Notes under the pieces: model-generated
Databases searched by the model: none
What the model was told of the DNA's origin: nothing
Seen by the model: only the letters and a program-made list of their open reading frames with translations
Virus record (IMG/VR): IMGVR_UViG_3300031746_000045
Coordinates: 1 to 45,766 of that record
Reading direction: 5' to 3' (one strand)
Origin: a virus
Length of the DNA: 45,766 bases
Made by a program: the position numbers and the translations under genes
Shown: positions 42,093-45,766 of the stretch, one piece after another
Numbering within the stretch: position 1 is the stretch's first letter
Layout: each line of letters begins with the position of its first letter

Positions 42093-42180
42093 TGGGAAAT
42101 TAGGGTAAATTTACTGAATCGAGCATGTCAAAGCCACCACCCCCAAAATAAGGAAGCCCTTCCCTGGACAAAGGAAGCGT

Positions 42181-42308
42181 TATCTCGCATAACCAATTGA
42201 TATATAACAGGTTACAACATAAGACAAGCGGTCAAGGTAACGCTACCAGGTAGCGGTTTCACCTTGCCATGTATAGGGTTGTATCATTATTAAGGTATAT
42301 GCGAGATA
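42181..42308. other. 128-base nested hairpin, candidate structured RNA or cruciform
   Basis: Four inverted repeats are nested around one centre: TATCTCGCATA/TATGCGAGATA (42181-42191, 42298-42308, perfect 11), TACAAC/GTTGTA (42213, 42278), CAAGGT/ACCTTG (42233, 42261), and CGCTACC/GGTAGCG (42241-42255, perfect 7 around one A). The inner part is unusually GC-rich. It does not look like a tRNA, and no U-run follows. It could be a structured RNA, a single-strand origin or a recombination/packaging site. Confidence 0.65.
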
Positions 42309-42352
42309 GTGGTTTCCTATTTTTCTATTATATAGGTATTAATATATGTATA

Positions 42353-42516
42353 TGCAAACGTGACCAGTAGGCATCCAGTGCAAGCATGACCAGTAGGCAT
42401 CCAGTGCAAACGTGACCAGTAGGCATCCAGTGCAAACGTGACCAGTAGGCATCCAGTGCAAACGTGACCAGTAGGCATCCAGTGCAAACGTGACCAGTAG
42501 GCACCAAGTGCCCTAT
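42353..42516. repeat. 26-base tandem array A, six copies
   Basis: Units start at 42361, 42387, 42413, 42439, 42465 and 42491, each beginning TGACCAGTAGGC and continuing ATCCAGTGCAAACG. Copy 2 opens into a variant junction (GCAAGCATG) and copy 6 ends in GGCACCAAGTGCC, a small hairpin. The array has no unique spacers, so it is not CRISPR. It lies between the nested hairpin and the early promoter. Confidence 0.92.
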
Positions 42517-42536
42517 ATGGAAGGTATTATATAGGG
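42511..42536. repeat. Inverted repeat after array A
   Basis: CCCTATAT and ATATAGGG are perfect 8-base arms with a 10-base loop. It directly follows the hairpin formed by the last array unit. No T-run follows, so terminator function is doubtful. Confidence 0.5.
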
Positions 42537-42595
42537 AAGGATTATATATGGATGTTTTGGATACGTTTATTTTTATCAGTTATAAAATATTTGCA

Positions 42596-42636
42596 AATAG
42601 TTTATAAACTATTGAAGTGTAACAAGTTATAAACTA
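42596..42636. repeat. 39-base inverted-repeat element, copy 5, with overlapping perfect palindrome
   Basis: TAGTTTATAA (42598), 19 bases, TTATAAACTA (42627). The left arm is also part of an 18-base perfect palindrome AATAGTTTATAAACTATT (42596-42613), which gives three arms in 41 bases. It lies 20 bases upstream of the -35 box of the early promoter, a good place for an activator or repressor. Confidence 0.87.
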
Positions 42637-42656
42637 TAAAAATATTCGGTCTGCCA

Positions 42657-42685
42657 TTGACAAGCTGGATTATATGTTTTATAGT
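42657..42685 (+). promoter_or_regulatory. Sigma70-type early promoter
   Basis: TTGACA (42657-42662, perfect), a 17-base spacer and TATAGT (42680-42685, five of six). The -10 overlaps a further TAGTTTAA half site, so a protein binding these arms would compete with RNA polymerase. The first gene starts about 30 bases downstream of the box. Confidence 0.78.
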
Positions 42686-42714
42686 TTAATTGACAGTTAA
42701 GGAAGGATAAGACA

Positions 42715-42855
42715 ATGGAAAATATACTGCAAGACGTACAAAGAACGCGACAAGAAAAAGCCATTCTATTATATAAGGCGTACTACAAAAAAGAGTACGA
42801 CCTTGTATTGTATTGGCATTATGCGATTACCAGCGAGGAGTTGAGAGAAGTTTAA
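42715..42855 (+). CDS. First early gene, small helical protein
   Basis: 46 residues, charged and aromatic (AYYKKEYDLVLYWHYAI), probably two helices. A good ribosome binding site (AAGGAAGGA) lies about 9 bases before the ATG, directly downstream of the sigma70-type promoter. As the promoter-proximal early gene it may act on the host or regulate the adjacent repeats; no family recognised. Confidence 0.7.
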   Translation: MENILQDVQRTRQEKAILLYKAYYKKEYDLVLYWHYAITSEELREV

Positions 42856-42885
42856 TATTATTATTCCCAAAGGGATGATGATAAT

Positions 42886-43242
42886 ATGAGTTATACCTTA
42901 TTTAATATAGTTAAGCATAAAACAGATATAAGAGGATATTGGCTGGATGATACAGGCAAGATTTACAAAGATAATATATCCCTGTTATATCTAGACAATG
43001 ATAATATAGAGGATGCTAAATTTGACCTATTTAATAAGGGCGAATTGAGTATATTTTATAAAGATAATTTATGCGCTATAATTGAGGATGCGCAAGGCAA
43101 GAGGACACATCTATATAATCAAAAACTGTTAAGGTTTAAGAAAATATCCGCTGGACTATTTAAGACTATGCTAAAAGATTATAAAGGCTTTACAGTATAT
43201 AAGCATAAAGGATATTATTTAATAGAGGTATGGCAAGCATAA
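42886..43242 (+). CDS. Small early protein, unknown
   Basis: 118 residues, rich in Lys, Asp and Tyr, mixed beta and alpha (RGYWLDDTGKIYKDN opening, YKGFTVYKHKGYYLIEVW end). The start has AAAGGG about 14 bases upstream, so initiation may be weak. Function unknown. Confidence 0.7.
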   Translation: MSYTLFNIVKHKTDIRGYWLDDTGKIYKDNISLLYLDNDNIEDAKFDLFNKGELSIFYKDNLCAIIEDAQGKRTHLYNQKLLRFKKISAGLFKTMLKDYKGFTVYKHKGYYLIEVWQA

Positions 43243-43254
43243 GGATATAATCCC

Positions 43255-43422
43255 ATGAATAAGTATAGAGTAAAATTATATTGCAAAGGTAAACTATATA
43301 ATTTTACGATAACAGATGTATGTTATGCGGATAATGTTTTTCAGGCCAAAGATATTATAATCAATAAATATAAAGCCTATCATAACATAGTTAAGGATAA
43401 AACATTAATCTATAAGGTATAA
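43255..43422 (+). CDS. Small early protein, unknown
   Basis: 55 residues. It starts in the context TATAATCCC-ATGAATAA, which is repeated almost exactly at the next gene (43427), and both proteins begin with a similar Met-Asn-Lys/Glu-Tyr-Arg sequence. This suggests the two gene starts were duplicated. Predicted beta-alpha; no family recognised. Confidence 0.62.
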   Translation: MNKYRVKLYCKGKLYNFTITDVCYADNVFQAKDIIINKYKAYHNIVKDKTLIYKV

Positions 43423-43426
43423 TCCC

Positions 43427-43771
43427 ATGAATGAATACAGAATAAGCTATAATCCCTATACTAACGAATACATAAGCGGTCAAGCTTCCCATGCTATACA
43501 ACTATATAATAAGGGAAGGCAAGCGGCCTATGATGATTTTATAAGAGGTATTATATTAGATGATGTATTGTATTTAAGGGTGTATTATCCCTATGAGGAT
43601 ATTGGCACCTTGACAAACGTTAAACTATATCAGGCAAGCTTTGCATTATTAAAGGATAATACTAACAATATATTGAAGGTGATAAAAGACAAGGAAAACA
43701 TCACTATAAAAGATATAAGGTATAATGTAGACAATGACCTATTAAGGGGTTTAAAACTAGCTAACATATAA
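43427..43771 (+). CDS. Small early protein, unknown
   Basis: 114 residues, mixed alpha/beta, starting 4 bases after the previous stop in the same TATAATCCC-ATG context. The N-terminus (NEYRISYNPYTNEYISG) resembles the start of the preceding protein. No motif recognised. Confidence 0.7.
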   Translation: MNEYRISYNPYTNEYISGQASHAIQLYNKGRQAAYDDFIRGIILDDVLYLRVYYPYEDIGTLTNVKLYQASFALLKDNTNNILKVIKDKENITIKDIRYNVDNDLLRGLKLANI

Positions 43772-43783
43772 GAGAGGTGCATT

Positions 43784-44029
43784 ATGAATAATATTATAGT
43801 CAATGATATACTTGACAAGCGCAAAGGCCACTATTGCCATGCGTTAGAGGTTAATGATGTTTATGAATTGCAAGCTTGTATTGAGGCCTTATATGATGAG
43901 CTTATACGAGATTATACAGTTGAGGCTATACTTGTTTTCTTTGATACTATTGAACTGTATTGTTTAAATGATATTAATGAAGAGGAAGTACATAGTTTTA
44001 ATATTAAGGATTATATATTATCATTATAG
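43784..44029 (+). CDS. Small acidic early protein
   Basis: 81 residues, acidic (about 18 Asp/Glu), alpha/beta. Small acidic early proteins often inhibit host enzymes or mimic DNA, but nothing specific can be assigned. The ribosome binding site is AGAGGTG. The stop codon lies inside the first unit of tandem array B. Confidence 0.7.
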   Translation: MNNIIVNDILDKRKGHYCHALEVNDVYELQACIEALYDELIRDYTVEAILVFFDTIELYCLNDINEEEVHSFNIKDYILSL

Positions 44030-44129
44030 GCCAAGCTGGTCATGCTAGGCCATAGGCCAAGCTGGTCATACTAGGCCATAGGCCAAGCTGGTCATACTAG
44101 GCCATAGGCCAAGCTGGTCATGCTAGGCC
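44026..44129. repeat. 26-base tandem array B, four copies
   Basis: Units start at 44026, 44052, 44078 and 44104: ATAGGCCAAGCTGG followed by TCATACTAGGCC (copies 1 and 4 have TCATGCTAGGCC). Each can form a hairpin of GGCC/GGCC plus AGC/GCT. The array is GC-rich in AT-rich DNA, begins at the stop codon of the 81-residue gene, and is 18/26 identical to the reverse complement of array C. Confidence 0.92.
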
Positions 44130-44167
44130 TACTTAATACTTAAGAAAAACAATACTTAATACTTAAG
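44130..44167. repeat. Fifteen-base direct repeat before a small gene
   Basis: TACTTAATACTTAAG occurs at 44130-44144 and 44153-44167, the second copy running into the ribosome binding site of the next gene. Similar TACTTTAAA sequences precede later genes (near 44490 and 44830). Confidence 0.6.
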
Positions 44168-44179
44168 GGAGGTGAAAAC

Positions 44180-44281
44180 ATGACAAATAAAATAAAGAGG
44201 TGTAAACTTTGGGCGCAATTTTCTAAAGGCCAAAGGATAACTAGGATAATCAGGGGATATTTTAGAATCTTAATAGGATAA
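44180..44281 (+). CDS. Very small basic protein
   Basis: 33 residues with 10 Lys/Arg, probably an amphipathic helix. The ribosome binding site GGGAGGTG is excellent (44168-44175), which is the main support. A nucleic-acid- or membrane-binding peptide is possible; unproven. Confidence 0.55.
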   Translation: MTNKIKRCKLWAQFSKGQRITRIIRGYFRILIG

Positions 44282-44317
44282 TATTAATAACATCTTAAAT
44301 AATCGGGAGGTGATGCC

Positions 44318-44479
44318 ATGCAATACTTAAATCACGCTATATCTTTATATCAGGATAATGAAAGGGTTAAATCTTTAAAGATTGATTATGCTTTATCAGA
44401 AGATAAACAAGAAAAACTAGCAATAAAATTATCCCTCTTAAATCTTGGCCATAGGATAAAACAAGAAAATCAAGAGTAA
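44318..44479 (+). CDS. Small helical protein, unknown
   Basis: 53 residues, charged, probably helical. It begins at ATG 44318 behind GGGAGGTGAT. It lies in the same small-gene cluster with short spacers. No family recognised. Confidence 0.62.
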   Translation: MQYLNHAISLYQDNERVKSLKIDYALSEDKQEKLAIKLSLLNLGHRIKQENQE

Positions 44480-44512
44480 CTTAATAACAATACTTTAAAT
44501 GGAGGTGTTAAA

Positions 44513-44830
44513 ATGTATTCATTAGAAACTATGAAATCAATACAGGATGAGCATACCGTTAAGGCCAAAAAACAAAAATTAACGCCATATATCGCCCAAT
44601 GTGATGAGGATGAGGGCGTTTTTAAAATGCCTTTTATGGGATATTATTTGCCTAAAGGCTTTGAGGTAACAGGCAATCTATACTTTGTAGACAATTCAGG
44701 CTTTGGGCGTGAATCAGAGCCCGCCTTAACAGCGAATCAGTTTTTAACAAAGGTTAAAAAAGGCTTTGCCTATGGTATCTATGAGGCTGGACAATCCCAA
44801 GTATACATCCAAGAGTATAGAGTTTTATAA
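44513..44830 (+). CDS. Small early protein, unknown
   Basis: 105 residues. Predicted beta-rich with a central PFMGYYLPKGFEVTGNLYFVDNSGFG segment, part of which (PKGFEV) recalls small phage proteins with an SH3-like barrel. The ribosome binding site GGAGGTG is strong. Function unknown. Confidence 0.72.
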   Translation: MYSLETMKSIQDEHTVKAKKQKLTPYIAQCDEDEGVFKMPFMGYYLPKGFEVTGNLYFVDNSGFGRESEPALTANQFLTKVKKGFAYGIYEAGQSQVYIQEYRVL

Positions 44831-44852
44831 TACTTTAAAAGGATATACTCCA

Positions 44853-44948
44853 ATGAAATATATAATCATCTTTACAATAGGCATATTGTTATTTTATGGT
44901 ACAATGTTATTTAAGGCCGTGCAGGTTATTTATAGCATAAGACTATAA
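44853..44948 (+). CDS. Single-pass membrane miniprotein
   Basis: 31 residues, almost entirely one hydrophobic helix (IIIFTIGILLFYGTMLF). A longer frame reaches back to 44766 through the preceding gene, but the ATG at 44853 has AAAAGGA upstream and gives a clean membrane peptide. A lysis or exclusion role is possible but not shown. Confidence 0.55.
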   Translation: MKYIIIFTIGILLFYGTMLFKAVQVIYSIRL

Positions 44949-44990
44949 TATAGAGAAGGCCTAAACTTAAATAAAGGAAAGGATAAAAAC

Positions 44991-45182
44991 ATGGTAACAT
45001 ATACAGAAGTATATTCAAATAAACAAGGTATAAAAGATATATCTGCTAGCAGGTACTTTTATCTTTCAGAATGTATAGCTTGTAAAACTGAAAGAAAACT
45101 AAACAAAAATAAGTATAGTTTTATGAGAAAATACCAAAAACAAAACTATGATTATATAGTATATAATCCCAATAAGCTTTAA
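44991..45182 (+). CDS. Small basic early protein
   Basis: 63 residues, basic, with a CIAC pair and many Tyr/Lys. The ribosome binding site (AAAGGAAAGGA) is good. The single CxxC could bind metal only as a dimer. No family recognised. Confidence 0.6.
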   Translation: MVTYTEVYSNKQGIKDISASRYFYLSECIACKTERKLNKNKYSFMRKYQKQNYDYIVYNPNKL

Positions 45183-45209
45183 AAAACATAAACAAAGAGA
45201 GGTTATACC

Positions 45210-45419
45210 ATGCTAGTAGATAAAATTATCGCTTTTGAATCAGGGGAATTAGATAATGAGGGAATCCTTGAATTATTTGCGGAATTGATAAAAACTGGAC
45301 AAGCTTGGAGTTTACAAGGGTGTTATGGTAGAACAGCGCAAGGCCTCATTGATAAAGGCCTTATTGATAGGCAAGGCGTTATTAATTGGGATGTGTATCA
45401 AGAGTTATCTTGTCAATAA
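45210..45419 (+). CDS. Conserved phage miniprotein (LQGxYGR type)
   Basis: 69 residues. The pattern FESGELDNEGILELFAELI followed by TGQAWSLQGCYGRTAQGLI is one I recognise from small hypothetical proteins in many unrelated phages. It is probably a helical early protein. The function of the family is not known to me. Its spread suggests exchange of such genes between phages of different hosts. Confidence 0.8.
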   Translation: MLVDKIIAFESGELDNEGILELFAELIKTGQAWSLQGCYGRTAQGLIDKGLIDRQGVINWDVYQELSCQ

Positions 45420-45448
45420 AAAACAAAAACAACAAAAGATAAAACACT

Positions 45449-45607
45449 ATGCAAACATACAAGATTATACGTTTCTTTTATCCAAGTACAGGCCTAGAAA
45501 ATAGGGTAATATTAGAGGGCGTAACACTAGAACAGGCACAAGAACACTGTCAAGATGACGCTACCAAAGAAGAAGGCGTATACTTTGACGGGTATACAGC
45601 CGAATAG
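45449..45607 (+). CDS. Conserved phage miniprotein (TLEQAQEHC type)
   Basis: 52 residues. The layout YKIIRFFYPS, then ILEGVTLEQAQEHCQDD and a C-terminal FDGYTAE, matches a small protein widespread in actinobacterial and other phages (usually ending in WFDGY). It lies next to the LQGxYGR gene. No clear ribosome binding site before the ATG. Function of the family unknown. Confidence 0.75.
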   Translation: MQTYKIIRFFYPSTGLENRVILEGVTLEQAQEHCQDDATKEEGVYFDGYTAE

Positions 45608-45613
45608 GCTTTA

Positions 45614-45766
45614 CTTGTCCGGCTTGCCCTGTAGGCTAGCTTGTCCGGCTTGCCCTGTAGGCTAGCTTGTCCGGCTTGCCCTGTAGGCTAGCTTGTCCGG
45701 CTTGCCCTGTAGGCTAGCTTGTCCGGCTTGCCCTGTAGGCTAGCTTGTCCGGCTTGCCCTGTAGGC
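45614..45766. repeat. 26-base tandem array C, at least six copies, runs out of the window
   Basis: Units start at 45614, 45640, 45666, 45692, 45718 and 45744: CTTGTCCGGCTTGC followed by CCTGTAGGCTAG. The five full copies are identical and the sixth is cut by the window end. It begins 7 bases after the last stop codon. Its reverse complement aligns with array B at 18 of 26 positions. Confidence 0.93.

Noticed and set aside
40618-42714. tRNA or rRNA genes in the gene-poor region
   Set aside because: No tRNA-like acceptor stem with T-loop motif was found. The nested hairpin at 42181 has the wrong shape for a tRNA.
42353-45766. CRISPR arrays
   Set aside because: The three 26-base arrays are direct head-to-tail repeats with no unique spacers, and there are no cas1/cas2 genes. 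The Cas4-like nuclease alone is not evidence.

Overview
The window is most of the genome of a tailed, double-stranded DNA bacteriophage (Caudoviricetes). It carries a large terminase, HK97-type portal, prohead protease and major capsid protein, head-tail connectors, a tape measure protein and a large tail hub. No contractile sheath gene was recognised, so a siphovirus-like, non-contractile tail is the best guess. The DNA is AT-rich. Start codons are usually preceded by strong AAGGAGG-type ribosome binding sites, and sigma70-like promoters are present, so the host is probably a low-GC bacterium. The host cannot be named from the sequence. The standard genetic code fits.

Layout. (1) Positions 1-7162, plus strand: the end of the terminase large subunit, interrupted by an intein with a LAGLIDADG endonuclease. 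It is followed by small zinc-binding proteins, a peptide deformylase, a ClpP-like protease, small membrane proteins, a membrane-anchored trypsin-like protease and a Cas4/RecB-like nuclease. (2) Positions 40617 down to 7169, minus strand: one long virion block running small leader gene, portal, zinc-ribbon protein, AAA+ ATPase, prohead protease with scaffold, major capsid, decoration and fibre proteins, connectors, tail tube, tape measure, hub and fibres. It meets region 1 tail to tail with 6 bases between the stop codons. (3) Positions 40618-42714: about 2.1 kb with little or no coding capacity, packed with repeats. It looks like an origin/control locus. (4) Positions 42715-45766, plus strand: at least eleven very small, probably early, genes.

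How it works together. Three copies of one promoter-like element (TTGTCCCAA, 13 bases, TCGTATAATA) lie at 40757, 29488 and 21538 on the minus strand, each ahead of a block of virion genes. They are probably the late promoters. Divergently, a good sigma70-type promoter at 42657 drives the small genes. Between these promoters lie five copies of an inverted-repeat element with a fixed 19-base spacer, seven palindromic TGACAAATTGTCA iterons, a perfect DnaA box, a 128-base nested hairpin and the first of three 26-base-period tandem arrays. The other two arrays lie among the small genes.

The virion genes have been invaded by four free-standing homing endonucleases (two HNH, two EDxHD/Vsr-like) besides the intein. 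These share helix-turn-helix arrays and are fitted tightly between operon genes. Virion surface proteins carry many carbohydrate-binding-type domains (F5/8 type C, LamG, beta-helix, collagen-like).

The most unusual points are the repeat-rich control region with its fixed-geometry elements, the three 26-base arrays, the class 3-like signature of the terminase intein, the conserved late promoter, a probable nested scaffold start, and a left-end cluster of three different proteolysis or protein-maturation enzymes.
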